Positions 24,438-35,633 of a stretch of DNA of 64,000 nt are shown piece by piece. Under the pieces are notes generated by a model. That model was not told the DNA's origin, made no database searches, and saw nothing but the letters and a program-made list of their open reading frames with translations. The DNA is from an uncultured Collinsella sp. GTDB lineage: Bacteria; Actinomycetota; Coriobacteriia; Coriobacteriales; Coriobacteriaceae. The translations under genes and the position numbers were made by a program. Where the stretch lies: the NCBI GenBank assembly GCA_900541065.1, contig UQIE01000002.1:107362-171361 (forward strand), in the 5' to 3' direction. Numbering within the stretch: the stretch's first letter is position 1; each line of letters opens with the position of its first letter.

Positions 24438-25382
24438 ATGCTCAAGACTCCTCTCTGCGATCTGCTCGGCATCGAAAAGCCCGTGTTCCAGGGCGGTATG
24501 GCCTGGATTGCCGATGCCTCGCTGGCGTCCGCAGTGTCCGAGGCGGGTGGCTTAGGCATCATCGCGGCCATGAACGCCGACGCCAACTGGCTTCGCGACC
24601 AGATTCATGAGCTGCGCGCCAAGACGGATAAGCCCTTTGGCGTGAACGTCATGCTCATGAGCCCGTTTGCCGACGAGGTCGCGCAGGTCGTGATTGACGA
24701 GCGAGTGCCGGTCGTCGTGACGGGCGCCGGCAATCCCGCCAAGTACATGAAGGCGTGGAACGAGGCGGGCATCAAGGTCATCCCGGTCGTTGCCTCGGTG
24801 GCGCTGGCGCGCCTCGTGGCACGTCGTGGAGCCACGGCGGTTGTTGCCGAGGGTACCGAATCGGGCGGCCATATTGGCGAGACCTCGACGATGGCACTGG
24901 TGCCGCAGGTCGTCGATGCGGTTGACATTCCCGTCGTGGCCGCCGGCGGTATTGCCGACGGCCGCGGCGTGGCGGCCGCCTTTATGCTGGGCGCCGAAGG
25001 CGTGCAAGTGGGTACGCGCTTTCTGGTCGCAGACGAGTGCACCGTCTCGGAGCAGTACAAAGAGATGGTCCTGAAGGCCAACGACACTTCAACGCGTGCG
25101 ACCGGTCGCTCGACGGGACATCCAGTGCGCGCCCTCAAGAGCCCCTTCACCAACGCCTATGCCAAGAGCGAGGGTTCCGGCGCGAGTGCCGAGGAGCTCG
25201 GTGCTATGGGAACCGGTGCGCTGCGTAAGGCCGCCAAGGACGGCAACTACGAAGAGGGTTCGTTTTTGTGTGGACAGATTGCCGGCATGGTCAACGAGCG
25301 CCAGAGCGCACGCGAAATCGTTGACGACCTGGTCGATGGCGCCGAGCACGTCCTGAAGGGTGCGTGCGCATGGGTGGCGTAG
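24438..25382 (+). CDS. fabK: Enoyl-ACP reductase II, FMN-dependent
   Basis: A 314-residue TIM-barrel flavoenzyme of the FabK/nitronate monooxygenase family, catalysing the last reduction of each elongation cycle. FQGGMAWIADASLASAVSEA, the catalytic-His motif GTESGGHIGE, and the FMN phosphate loop AAGGIADGRG with GVQVGTRF are in order. Position inside a fab operon supports FabK rather than nitronate monooxygenase. FabK-type reductases are triclosan-insensitive. fabD overlaps its 3' end by 13 bp. Confidence 0.92.
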   Translation: MLKTPLCDLLGIEKPVFQGGMAWIADASLASAVSEAGGLGIIAAMNADANWLRDQIHELRAKTDKPFGVNVMLMSPFADEVAQVVIDERVPVVVTGAGNPAKYMKAWNEAGIKVIPVVASVALARLVARRGATAVVAEGTESGGHIGETSTMALVPQVVDAVDIPVVAAGGIADGRGVAAAFMLGAEGVQVGTRFLVADECTVSEQYKEMVLKANDTSTRATGRSTGHPVRALKSPFTNAYAKSEGSGASAEELGAMGTGALRKAAKDGNYEEGSFLCGQIAGMVNERQSAREIVDDLVDGAEHVLKGACAWVA

Positions 25383-26296
25383 CGTTTTTGTTTGCCGGCC
25401 AGGGTGCCCAGCACCCCGCGATGGGCGTCGACTTGATCGAGACATCGCCGGCGGCTGCCGAGGTGTTCGCCATTGCCGATGAGGTGCGCCCGGGGACGAG
25501 CGAGCAGTGCCGGAGCGCCTCCAAGGAGGAGCTCTCGCAGACCGAGAACACGCAGCCTTGCGTGTTCGTGCACGACCTGGCAGCGGCTGCCGCCCTGCGT
25601 GAGCGCGGCGTGGTACCTGCCGCCTGTGCGGGATTCTCGCTGGGCGAGGTCGCCGCGCTCACCTTTGCGGGGGCGTTCGATACGCGAGCGGGCTTTGAGC
25701 TCGTGTGCGAGCGCGCGGCGCTGATGGCCGCGGCTGCCGAGCGCCATCCGGGCGGCATGCGCGCCGTCATCAAGCTCGATGCGGCGCAAGTCGAGGGCCT
25801 GGCAAAACAGGCCGGCGAGGACTGCTGGCCGGTCAACTACAACAGTCCCCAGCAGACGGTTGTGGCCGGAGCGCCCGAGGCGCTGCAGGCGCTCGACGAC
25901 CTAGTAAAAGAGGCTGGCGGCCGCGCTATGAAAGTCGCGGTGTCGGGTGCATTTCATAGCCCCTATATGGCAGAGGCGACTGAGGGGCTGGCGACGTATA
26001 TCCAAGACGGCCACGCGCCGTCTCCGCTGCTGATTCCGGTCATGGCAAACATGACGGCGGCGCCCTATCCGGCGGATCCGCGAGCAGCATCGGATGTCTT
26101 GGCCAACCAAGTGAGCCATGCCGTGCGCTGGGTCGACACGCTGCATGCTCTGCAGGATCAAGGCATCGACACGTTTATTGAGGTTGGCCCTGGCAAAACG
26201 CTGTCCGGCCTGGTCAAGCGTACGTTGAGCGACGTTCGCGTGTATTCGTGCGAAACAGCCGAGCAGGTCGCAGCTATTGCCGACGAGCTCGCATAG
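25370..26296 (+). CDS. fabD: Malonyl-CoA:ACP transacylase
   Basis: A 308-residue acyltransferase loading malonyl onto ACP. GAAGGG at 25355-25360 favours ATG 25370 over GTG 25364. FAGQGAQ is N-terminal; nucleophile Ser90 sits in GFSLGE, where most FabDs have GHSLG, so Phe replaces His; the catalytic His is in SGAFHSPYM. Overlap with fabK implies translational coupling. Confidence 0.93.
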   Translation: MGGVAFLFAGQGAQHPAMGVDLIETSPAAAEVFAIADEVRPGTSEQCRSASKEELSQTENTQPCVFVHDLAAAAALRERGVVPAACAGFSLGEVAALTFAGAFDTRAGFELVCERAALMAAAAERHPGGMRAVIKLDAAQVEGLAKQAGEDCWPVNYNSPQQTVVAGAPEALQALDDLVKEAGGRAMKVAVSGAFHSPYMAEATEGLATYIQDGHAPSPLLIPVMANMTAAPYPADPRAASDVLANQVSHAVRWVDTLHALQDQGIDTFIEVGPGKTLSGLVKRTLSDVRVYSCETAEQVAAIADELA

Positions 26297-26326
26297 CCCA
26301 CAGGGCTGTAACCCGAAAGGAATGAC

Positions 26327-27100
26327 ATGGGCAACTTGAACAACGGCGCGCTCGAGCGCAACGATTCACGTCGCGTGGCACTGATCACGGGCGGCTCGCG
26401 TGGTATCGGCCGCGCTTGTGCGGTTGGCCTGGCGGAGGACGGCTTTGATATCGCCGTCGTCTATGCCGGTAGCGTCGATGCGGCGCGCGAGACGTGCGAA
26501 GCCTGCGAGGCCGCTGGTGCCACAGCTCGCGCGTATCAATGCGATGTGGCCGACCCCGATGCCGTCAATGCGTGCATCGAGGCCGTGTTCAACGACTTTG
26601 GTTCGATTTGGGCGCTCGTCAATAACGCCGGGATCACTCGCGATGGGCTGCTTATGCGCATGGGCGACGATGCCTTCGATCGCGTGCTCGATGTCAATCT
26701 CAAGGGCACGTTCAATACAACACGCGCGCTCACCAAGACCTTTATGCGCCAGCGTGGCGGCTGCATCGTCAATATGAGCTCGGTCGTGGGCCTGATGGGC
26801 AATGCCGGGCAGGCCAACTACGCTGCCTCCAAGGCGGGCGTGATTGGCCTGACCAAGGCAGTAGCGCGTGAGCTTGCGCCCCGCGGCGTACGAGTGAACG
26901 CAGTTGCCCCCGGGTTTGTCGAGACGGATATGACGGCAAAGCTCTCGGAGAAGGTTCGCGCGGCAACCGAGGAGCAGATTCCCCTAAAGCGTATGGCGCA
27001 GCCCGAGGAAGTGGCCGGCGTGGTGCGCTTTTTGGCGAGCGATGCGGCTGCCTACATTACGGGCGAGGTCGTACGCGTCGACGGCGGAATGGCGATGTAG
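26327..27100 (+). CDS. fabG: 3-oxoacyl-ACP reductase
   Basis: A 257-residue short-chain dehydrogenase that reduces 3-oxoacyl-ACP with NADPH. The cofactor loop TGGSRGIGRA, NNAG, and Tyr165/Lys169 (NYAASKAG) are present, and the family C-terminus ends in RVDGGMAM. The start at ATG 26327 follows GAAAGGAA. The first about 15 residues are an extra, poorly conserved N-terminal stretch. Confidence 0.95.
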   Translation: MGNLNNGALERNDSRRVALITGGSRGIGRACAVGLAEDGFDIAVVYAGSVDAARETCEACEAAGATARAYQCDVADPDAVNACIEAVFNDFGSIWALVNNAGITRDGLLMRMGDDAFDRVLDVNLKGTFNTTRALTKTFMRQRGGCIVNMSSVVGLMGNAGQANYAASKAGVIGLTKAVARELAPRGVRVNAVAPGFVETDMTAKLSEKVRAATEEQIPLKRMAQPEEVAGVVRFLASDAAAYITGEVVRVDGGMAM

Positions 27101-27139
27101 AAACCAGAGCCACACAACGGCTTGGATGAGGAGACCATG

Positions 27140-28387
27140 ATGGAACAGAGAGTTGCAATCACCGGCATCGGTGCCGTATCGCCGCTCGGCAACACCGCGC
27201 TTGCCACCTGGGCGGCAATGTGTGCCGGCACGTGCGGCATCGGCCCGATCACGCACTTCGATACCGATGCGTTTGCCGTCAAGGTGGCGGCCGAGGTCAA
27301 GGGCTTTGACGGCAACGAGTACTTTGGCAAGCGTGACGCCAAGCACCTGGACCCCTGCGTTCAGTTTGCCCTGGCAGCGTCGGACGAGGCCATGCACGAT
27401 GCGGGCCTCGATGTTGAGGGCGCGGTCGATCGCGATCGCCTGGGTGTCTATGTGGGCTCGGGCGTGGGCGGCATGCAGACGCTTGTCGACAACGTCCACA
27501 CGATTGCCGATCGCGGGCCTCGTCGCGCATCGCCCTACATGATTGCGATGATGATTCCCAACATGGCTTCGGGCAACATTGCGATTCGCCATAAGGCAAA
27601 GGGCCCGACTCTGCCCGTCGTGACCGCCTGCGCGACTTCTGCCCATGCGGTGGGCGAGGCGTTCCGCGCCATCAAGCACGGCTATGCCGACGCGATCCTC
27701 GCGGGCGGCGCCGAGGCCGCCATTATCCCCGATGCTGTTGCGGGCTTTACGTCCTGCCGTGCATTGACCACCAACCCCGATCCCGCGACGGCCTGCCGCC
27801 CGTTCGATGCAGACCGCGACGGCTTTGTGATGGGCGAGGGCGCCTGCGTGCTCGTGCTCGAGGGCATGGAGCATGCACGGGCCCGCGGTGCGCACATTTA
27901 CGCCGAGGTCGTGGGCTACGGCAACACCGATGACGCCTACCACATCACGAGTCCCGACCCGGATGCGGCAGGTATCGCCCGTGCGATATCGATGGCAGTG
28001 GCCGAGGGCGACGTCAAGCCTTCCGAGGGCCTCTACATCAACGCCCACGGCACATCGACCAAGCTCAACGATTCGTCCGAGACGGCGGGCATTAAGCGTG
28101 CGCTCGGCGAGGACGCGGCGCGCACCGCACATGTCTCGTCGACCAAGTCGATGACCGGCCATATGATCGGCGCCACGGGTGCCATCGAGGTCATGGCTTG
28201 CGCCATGGCGCTCGAGCAGGGCGTGGTGCCGCCGACCATTAACTACCACACACCCGATCCCGCCTGCGATCTTGACTACACGCCCAATCGCGCGGTTCGC
28301 GCCGACCTTACCTGGGCGCTTTCGACCAACCTAGGCTTTGGCGGGCACAACGCCGCCATCGCGCTGCGTAGATATACGAGGAGCTAG
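27140..28387 (+). CDS. fabF: 3-oxoacyl-ACP synthase II (KAS II)
   Basis: A 415-residue elongating condensing enzyme. ATG 27140 is chosen because GAGGAGA (27128-27134) leaves 5 bases; ATG 27137 is almost equally possible. The catalytic set is Cys164 (TACATSAHA), His303 (NAHGTST) and His341 (TGHMIGATG). It lies 39 bp after fabG and 3 bp before accB. Confidence 0.95.
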   Translation: MEQRVAITGIGAVSPLGNTALATWAAMCAGTCGIGPITHFDTDAFAVKVAAEVKGFDGNEYFGKRDAKHLDPCVQFALAASDEAMHDAGLDVEGAVDRDRLGVYVGSGVGGMQTLVDNVHTIADRGPRRASPYMIAMMIPNMASGNIAIRHKAKGPTLPVVTACATSAHAVGEAFRAIKHGYADAILAGGAEAAIIPDAVAGFTSCRALTTNPDPATACRPFDADRDGFVMGEGACVLVLEGMEHARARGAHIYAEVVGYGNTDDAYHITSPDPDAAGIARAISMAVAEGDVKPSEGLYINAHGTSTKLNDSSETAGIKRALGEDAARTAHVSSTKSMTGHMIGATGAIEVMACAMALEQGVVPPTINYHTPDPACDLDYTPNRAVRADLTWALSTNLGFGGHNAAIALRRYTRS

Positions 28388-28390
28388 AGC

Positions 28391-28864
28391 ATGGATTCCA
28401 AAAGACTTGCCGAGATAGCCGATGTGATGGAGGACCGCGGCCTCACGCGCGTGCGCGTTGAGGAGCCCGATGGCACCGCGGTCGAACTCGAGCGCGCGAG
28501 CGCCGCACAGCCGGTTGCCGTGCCCATGCCCATGCCGAGCGCTATGGCCGCTCCAGTTGCAGCTCCCACAGTTGCGCCTGCCGCACCGGAGCCCGCCGCG
28601 CAGACACCTGCCGCCGCACCGGAGCCCAAGGGCACCGAGGTGACCGCTCCCATGGTCGGCGTTTTCTATGCTGCCCCGGCGCCGGGCGACGAGCCGTTTG
28701 TGCACGTGGGCTCTAAGGTCAAGGCCGGCGAGACCCTCTGCATCATCGAGGCCATGAAGGTTCTCAACGAGGTGACGGCCGAGGCAGACGGCGAGGTGCT
28801 CGAGATCTGCGTGGCCGACGGCGACCTCGTGGAGTTTGGCAGCTGCCTCATGAGGATCGGATAG
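28391..28864 (+). CDS. accB: Biotin carboxyl carrier protein of acetyl-CoA carboxylase
   Basis: A 157-residue BCCP. After a short N-terminal domain comes an Ala/Pro-rich linker (about residues 40-78) and the biotinyl domain, with the biotin-accepting Lys123 in EAMKVLNE. It would be biotinylated by the divergently encoded BirA. Its stop overlaps the ribosome site of fabZ. Confidence 0.95.
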   Translation: MDSKRLAEIADVMEDRGLTRVRVEEPDGTAVELERASAAQPVAVPMPMPSAMAAPVAAPTVAPAAPEPAAQTPAAAPEPKGTEVTAPMVGVFYAAPAPGDEPFVHVGSKVKAGETLCIIEAMKVLNEVTAEADGEVLEICVADGDLVEFGSCLMRIG

Positions 28865-28873
28865 GTGATATCC

Positions 28874-29296
28874 ATGAACAAAGAAGAGCTCAAGAAGCTG
28901 TTGCCGCATCGCGAGCCGATGCTTTTGCTCGACGAAGCCGAGCTGGTGGGCGACGAGGCCCACGGCAAGATCACGATTACGGGCGAGGAGTACTTTTTGC
29001 AGGGGCATTTTCCGGGAAACCCGGTCGTCCCCGGCGTGATTCAGTGCGAGATGCTCGCCCAGAACTGCTGCGTGCTGCTGATGGGCGACGAGGAAGCGCG
29101 CGGCGCGACGCCGTTCTACACGAGTCTGGACAAGGTGCGCTTTAAGCGTCCGGTGCGCCCGGGCGACACGGTTGATCTGGTGTGCACCATCACGCGTGCG
29201 CGCGGGCCGTTCCGCTTTGCGACGGGTACTGCGAGCGTCAACGGTGAGGTTTGCTGCCGCGCTGATATGTCTTTTGCACTCATGCACGAAAGTTAA
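28874..29296 (+). CDS. fabZ: 3-hydroxyacyl-ACP dehydratase
   Basis: A 140-residue hot-dog-fold dehydratase. ATG 28874 is preferred over GTG 28865 because AGGTGAT lies at 28863-28869. LLPHREPMLLLDEAE and the active-site GHFPGNPVVPGVIQCEMLAQ (His and Glu) are clear. No fabA or fabM isomerase is seen in the operon, so the route to unsaturated chains is not evident. Confidence 0.95.
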   Translation: MNKEELKKLLPHREPMLLLDEAELVGDEAHGKITITGEEYFLQGHFPGNPVVPGVIQCEMLAQNCCVLLMGDEEARGATPFYTSLDKVRFKRPVRPGDTVDLVCTITRARGPFRFATGTASVNGEVCCRADMSFALMHES

Positions 29297-29306
29297 GGAA
29301 GTCTTC

Positions 29307-30636
<1,330 letters not shown>

Positions 30637-30650
<14 letters not shown>

Positions 30651-32361
30651 AAAAGCGAAGACGGTCAACGTCCTCGAGGGGCCGATGACCGAGTCGTGCG
30701 CCGAGTTTCCCGCGCGCCACGTGTTTATCAAGTGCCCGGAGTGCCGCCGTGTGATCGATGAGACACGCCTGCACGACAACCTCGAGGTCTGCCCCCGTTG
30801 CGGCAAGCATTTTCGCGTGAGCGGTCGTGCGCGCCTGGGTATGACAGTCGACGAGGGCACGTTTGAGGAATGGGATGCCAGTCTGGCGCCGGAGGACTTT
30901 CTCTCGTTTCCCGGCTATGCCGACAAGCTCAAGAGCGTGAGCGAACGTTCGGGCGAGCGCGATGCCGTTGTGTGCGGCAAGGGCAAAATCTGCGGTTGCG
31001 ATACGGCGCTCTTCTTTATGGACGCCAACTTTATGATGGGCTCGATGGGTTCCGTGGTGGGCGAGAAGATCTGCCGCACATTTGAGCGTGCGACCGAGCT
31101 GGGACTGCCGGTCGTTGGCTTTACCGTATCGGGTGGCGCCCGCATGCAGGAGGGCGTGACCTCGCTCATGCAGATGGCCAAAATCTCTGCGGCGGTTAGG
31201 CGCCATAGCGAGGCGGGCGGCCTGTATATCACGGTGCTCACTGACCCCACGACCGGAGGCGTAACCGCGAGCTTTGCCATGGAGGGCGATATTATCCTGG
31301 CCGAGCCCGATGCCCTGACGGCATTTGCCGGCCCGCGCGTGATCGAGCAGAACATGCACAAGCGCCTGCCCAAGGGATTCCAGCGCTCCGAGTTTTTGCT
31401 GGAGCACGGCTTTTGCGATGCCGTCGTTCCGCGTGGCGAGATTGCGCTCACGGTAGGCGAGCTGCTGGCGCTGCACGAAGGGCACGCGCCCGGCCTGGGG
31501 GCACCGCATGAGATCGTGCATACGGGTCGCCGCGGCAAAAAGTTGGGACACTTGTTCAAGCGCTCGACCGCACCAAAAACCGCGCTCGAGATTGTCAAAC
31601 AGACCCGCTCGGCAGATCGCGCCACGGCGGGCGAGATGATCTCGCTGGGCCTGGATGGATTTGTGGAGCTGCACGGCGACCGCTACTTTGGCGACGATGC
31701 CGCTGTGGTGGCTGGCATTGGCTGGAAAGACGGACGTCCCGTAACGGTCATCGCCATCGAGCGCGGCACCACGACCAAAGAGCGTATGCGCCGCAACTTT
31801 GGCATGGCACATCCCGAGGGCTACCGCAAAGCGCGTCGCCTGATGCGCCAGGCCGAAAAGTTTGGTCGACCGGTTCTGTGCCTGGTCGATACTTCGGGCG
31901 CCTTTTGCGGCATCGGTGCCGAGGAGCGCGGCCAGGGCGAGGCGATTGCCCAGAATCTCATGGAGATGAGCGGTCTTAAGACGCCGATTGTCTCGGTGGT
32001 GACAGGTGAGGGCGGTTCTGGTGGCGCGCTGGCGCTGTCCGTGGCCGACCGCATCCTGATGCTCTCGAGCTCGGCCTATTCGGTCGTGAGCCCCGAGGCC
32101 TGTGCATCGATCCTGTGGAAGGATACCGAGCGCGCGAATGAGGCCGCCGAGGCGCTGAAGCTCACGGCTCCCGACCTGTTGGCGCTCGGCATCATCGACG
32201 GCATTGTTGACGATAGGGGCCTGTCGCATGAGGAGATCGCCGGTGCCGTCATGTCCTCGGCATTTGATGCCTTCGATACGCTTGGGCGGCTCGACGACGC
32301 GACCCTCACAAACCTCCGCTACGAAAAGTACCGCGCAATCGGTCAGTACCGCACGATGTGA
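30637..32361 (+). CDS. accDA: Acetyl-CoA carboxylase carboxyltransferase, fused beta-alpha subunits
   Basis: A 574-residue fusion of AccD and AccA. The N-terminal half is AccD: zinc ribbon CPECRRVID...CPRCGKHF (about residues 32-54), GGARMQEG and the carboxybiotin/CoA site region TDPTTGGVTASF. A short linker near residue 295 leads to the AccA half (ELHGDRYFGDDAAVVAG, GGSGGALALSVAD). Together they transfer CO2 from biotin to acetyl-CoA, giving malonyl-CoA. It is the last gene of the operon. Confidence 0.94.
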
Positions 32362-32401
32362 CAAAGGGACAGTTCGCATGTCACATTGGGAAAGGCGTTC
32401 C

Positions 32402-33616
32402 ATGTCACAAGTTTCTAACACCTCGTTTACAACGACGGTCTCATCAAACGCCATGGCCGTGGTGGACTATCTGTCCAAAAGCATGATGTCGGCGCTGCCC
32501 TTTATTGTCTGCGCGGCGTTGTTCCGCACCGTCGCCGTCATTATGGGCGAAGGCATGCTGGGTCTGTGGTCTGCAGATTCCGATATCTATCGCCTGTTCT
32601 ACAGTTGGCTCTATAACGCCGGCTACTACTTTTTGCCCATTTATCTTGGTTGGGCGGCCGCCCGCCAGCTCGGTTGCTCGGAGCAGCTGGGTATGATGCT
32701 GGGCGGCGTATTGATTGCGCCCGATCTGCTTAAGCTCGTCGATGTCGCATCGACGACGGCGGCATCGATGACTTCCGTGTATGGTCTGTTTCCCGCGCCG
32801 GTCAACGATTACACGACGACTGTTATTCCGGTTCTCATTTCGGTGCCCGTGCTATGGCGAGTGGAGTGTTTCTTTCAGCGCGTTATCCCTAAGGCCGTGG
32901 CGTTTTCGTTCGTTCCGTTTGCGACCATGCTCGTTATGGTTCCGGTTTCGCTGTGTATTACGGCGCCGGCGGGCAGCTATCTGGGCATGCTGTTGGGCCA
33001 ACTTATGTTTATGCTTGGCAATTCCGGTGGCATCGTGTCACTGCTCACGCTCATGGGGCTTGCCGCGGGTTGGGAGTTTCTTAAGATTGCGGGCGTCAGC
33101 AACGTTGTCCTATCGCTTGCGTACGCGCAGTTTATGAGCGTGGGAACGGATTCGTGCATTCTCATTGCCGCGACAATGGCGACGTTCGCCGTTTGGGGCA
33201 TGCCCTTTGGTGCGTCGCTCCGCGTTGCGGATAAGGATGAGAAGGCGCTCATGCTGGGCTATTCAATCTCGGGCGTGCTTGGCGGCGTAAGCGAGCCGGC
33301 GCTGTACGGCTGCGGCTTTAAATATGGCAGGTGCCTGACGTGCATGGCCATTGGCGGCGCCGTCGGAGGCCTTGTTGCAGCCGTGGGCCACGTTACGGCT
33401 TATACCATCGGCATGACGAATGTCCTCATGGTCATTGGCTTTGCCACGGGCGGTATTTCGAACCTGCTGTGGTGCTGCGTTGCCGGCGGCATGGCTTTTG
33501 CGGTGTCTGCGGCGCTGAGCTACTGCTTTGGCGTGGTGCCGGCGCAGGGACAGGCGGCAGAAGACGGGGCCGATTCACCCGAAACAGTGGCGAGCGCTGC
33601 TGAAGTAAGCGCATAA
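32402..33616 (+). CDS. PTS EIIC-like permease, no EIIA/EIIB domains
   Basis: A 404-residue, ten-helix membrane protein of the glucose/beta-glucoside EIIC superfamily; GVLGGVSEPALYGCGF is the EIIC signature that contacts the sugar. ATG 32402 is set by GGGAAAGG (32388-32395); an in-frame ATG at 32378 is an alternative. No EIIA or EIIB gene or domain is adjacent, so it must rely on components encoded elsewhere or work without phosphorylation. The substrate is unknown. Confidence 0.78.
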   Translation: MSQVSNTSFTTTVSSNAMAVVDYLSKSMMSALPFIVCAALFRTVAVIMGEGMLGLWSADSDIYRLFYSWLYNAGYYFLPIYLGWAAARQLGCSEQLGMMLGGVLIAPDLLKLVDVASTTAASMTSVYGLFPAPVNDYTTTVIPVLISVPVLWRVECFFQRVIPKAVAFSFVPFATMLVMVPVSLCITAPAGSYLGMLLGQLMFMLGNSGGIVSLLTLMGLAAGWEFLKIAGVSNVVLSLAYAQFMSVGTDSCILIAATMATFAVWGMPFGASLRVADKDEKALMLGYSISGVLGGVSEPALYGCGFKYGRCLTCMAIGGAVGGLVAAVGHVTAYTIGMTNVLMVIGFATGGISNLLWCCVAGGMAFAVSAALSYCFGVVPAQGQAAEDGADSPETVASAAEVSA

Positions 33617-33624
33617 ACCTGTGC

Positions 33625-33647
33625 GACAAAAGGACGATTCTTTTGTC
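33625..33647 (+). terminator. Hairpin after the EIIC gene
   Basis: GACAAAA pairs with TTTTGTC around AGGACGATTC-like loop bases. The stem is A/T-rich and short, so this is a weak terminator candidate. The rest of 33648-33760 holds a GGCC-rich imperfect hairpin and A/T-rich promoter-like sequence before the next gene. Confidence 0.4.
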
Positions 33648-33760
33648 ATGCTCCAAGGCCGTGGCCCGTGCGGGCTGCGGCCTCTTTGTATCTGGGAGAC
33701 AAAGTGGCTACACTACAATCCGTTTGAGCAATAGATATATAGGTAGTACCGTGGGGGCGG

Positions 33761-34921
33761 ATGCAGATGGTCGAGTGGATAGTTAAGCGCGCGCAGGGCG
33801 ATCGTGCGCGTGTGGGCACGTTAGCGGGCATGGTGTGTATTGTCGCCAATGTGGCGCTTTGTGCTGCGAAGGGCGCAATCGGTGTGGTTTCGGGATCGGT
33901 TTCGATCGTGGCGGATGCCATGAACAACCTGTCCGATGCCAGCTCGAATATCGTGAGCGTGCTGGGCTTTAAGCTGGCGAGCAAGCCCGCCGACCCCGAG
34001 CATCCATACGGCCATGGTCGCTACGAGTACCTCTCGGGTCTTGTCGTGGCGGCGCTCGTGCTGCTGATTGGCGTTGAACTGGTGAAGTCCTCGGTTGAGC
34101 GCGTCATCCACCCCGAACCTGTCGAGTTCTCGCTTGCCCTGGTGGCAGTTCTCGTGCTTTCGATGGTCGTAAAGCTCTGGATGGCGGCCCTCAACCAAAA
34201 GCTCGGCGATCGCATTGAGTCCGAGACGCTGCATGCGACCGCGCAGGATTCCAAGAACGATGTTCTTGCCACGGGCGCCGTACTGGCGTGCGCAATTGTT
34301 TCGCAGGTGACGGGCATCAACCTTGACGCTTGGGTCGGCCTTGCCGTTGGTGCCTATATTGGCTGGAGCGGTTTTGAACTCATCCAGGATACGGTGAGCC
34401 CGCTTTTGGGCCAGACGCCCGATCCTAAGCTGGTCAAGCACATTCGAGACAAGATCATGAGCTATCCCGGCGTTTTGGGCGTTCACGATCTGATGGTTCA
34501 CGATTACGGCCCGGGCAGGAAGTTCGCAAGCGCTCACGCCGAGATGGCAGCCGAGGCCAGCCCTCTGGAAAGCCATGACACGCTCGACAATATTGAGCAG
34601 GCGTTTAGGAACGAAGACGGCATGATTGTCACGCTCCATTACGATCCCATCGTGACCGATGACCCCAAGGTGGCGAGCATGCGCTTGCGCATTCACGCCA
34701 TGGCTCAGGAGATCGATAACCGCCTCTCGATTCATGATTTGCGCTGTGTGCCGGGCCCCACGCACACCAACGTGATCTTTGACTGCGTGCGTCCCTCGGA
34801 TCTGCAGATGAGTGCCGAAGACTTAAAGCACGCGCTGGCACAACGGGTCGAATCGGAATACCCCAAGTCGATTGCCAAGATTACGATCGACGAAGACTAC
34901 GTAGGACATACCCACGAGTAA
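33761..34921 (+). CDS. Cation diffusion facilitator family transporter
   Basis: A 386-residue inner-membrane metal exporter. The first metal site is in DAMNNLSDASSN, GHGRYEYLSGL is the family motif, and HATAQDSKND holds the second HxxxD site; a cytoplasmic ferredoxin-like C-terminal domain (KHIRDKIMSYPGVLGVHDLM) follows. Metals of this group are Zn, Mn, Fe or Co; the residues do not settle which. ATG 33761 has a weak ribosome site; ATG 33767 is an alternative. Confidence 0.88.
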   Translation: MQMVEWIVKRAQGDRARVGTLAGMVCIVANVALCAAKGAIGVVSGSVSIVADAMNNLSDASSNIVSVLGFKLASKPADPEHPYGHGRYEYLSGLVVAALVLLIGVELVKSSVERVIHPEPVEFSLALVAVLVLSMVVKLWMAALNQKLGDRIESETLHATAQDSKNDVLATGAVLACAIVSQVTGINLDAWVGLAVGAYIGWSGFELIQDTVSPLLGQTPDPKLVKHIRDKIMSYPGVLGVHDLMVHDYGPGRKFASAHAEMAAEASPLESHDTLDNIEQAFRNEDGMIVTLHYDPIVTDDPKVASMRLRIHAMAQEIDNRLSIHDLRCVPGPTHTNVIFDCVRPSDLQMSAEDLKHALAQRVESEYPKSIAKITIDEDYVGHTHE

Positions 34922-34960
34922 GGCTGTGCCGGCAAAGCAGGTTATGCAGAAGGGGAGAGC

Positions 34961-35593
34961 ATGAAGAAGCTGTATCTACTCCGCCACGGTCAGACGGAGT
35001 TCAACGTCAAAAAGCTGGTCCAGGGCCGCTGCGATTCACCGCTGACCGACCTGGGCCGCAAACAAGCGGGAATGGCAGCCGCATGGCTCAAGGGCCACGA
35101 CGTTGTCCCCGACAAAGTGGCCTCTTCGCCCTTAGGCCGAGCCATGGACACTGCTCAGCTCGTCGCTACCGAACTCCTCGGCCCGGACGCAGCAGTCGAG
35201 CCCTGCGAAGGCATCATCGAGCGCTGCTACGGCACCTTCGAAGAGGGCCCACACGACGCGCTACCCACCGACGTCTGGGATCCGGGCGAGGATCTGGTCC
35301 CCTTCGGAGGAGAAGGAAGCCGCGCACTGCAAGAACGCATGGTAGGCGCCCTCACCAATCTCATGGGCTCCGAGGGCATCGAAACCCTCCTAGCAGTAAG
35401 CCACGGCAGCGCCAGCCGCCAATTTATCAAGGCTGCAGCCCCAGAGGGCTTCGAGCTCCCAACAAAACTCCCCAACTGCGCCATCATGATCTTCAATTTC
35501 GATGAGGCAAAGCCACAAGCAGAAGGCGAACCGTCCCAATGCAAGTTCACCCTCCAGCAAATAGTGGACCCCCCCACAAAGTCATTAGTCTGA
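34961..35593 (+). CDS. Histidine phosphatase family protein (phosphoglycerate mutase-like)
   Basis: A 210-residue branch-1 histidine phosphatase. Phospho-acceptor His in YLLRHGQTEFN, then SSPLGRAMDTA, the acid region ERCYGTFEEG, and the second His in AVSHGSASRQF. It could be a broad phosphatase such as CobC/PhoE rather than a glycolytic mutase. ATG 34961 follows GGGGAGAG. The 3' two thirds is A/C-rich with mixed GAA/GAG use, unlike the upstream transporter gene, and it is followed by a 35-bp inverted repeat. Confidence 0.87.
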   Translation: MKKLYLLRHGQTEFNVKKLVQGRCDSPLTDLGRKQAGMAAAWLKGHDVVPDKVASSPLGRAMDTAQLVATELLGPDAAVEPCEGIIERCYGTFEEGPHDALPTDVWDPGEDLVPFGGEGSRALQERMVGALTNLMGSEGIETLLAVSHGSASRQFIKAAAPEGFELPTKLPNCAIMIFNFDEAKPQAEGEPSQCKFTLQQIVDPPTKSLV

Positions 35594-35633
35594 GCGAGCA
35601 GAGTTAAGCAGACATCAACGTGTCGTCTCCCGA

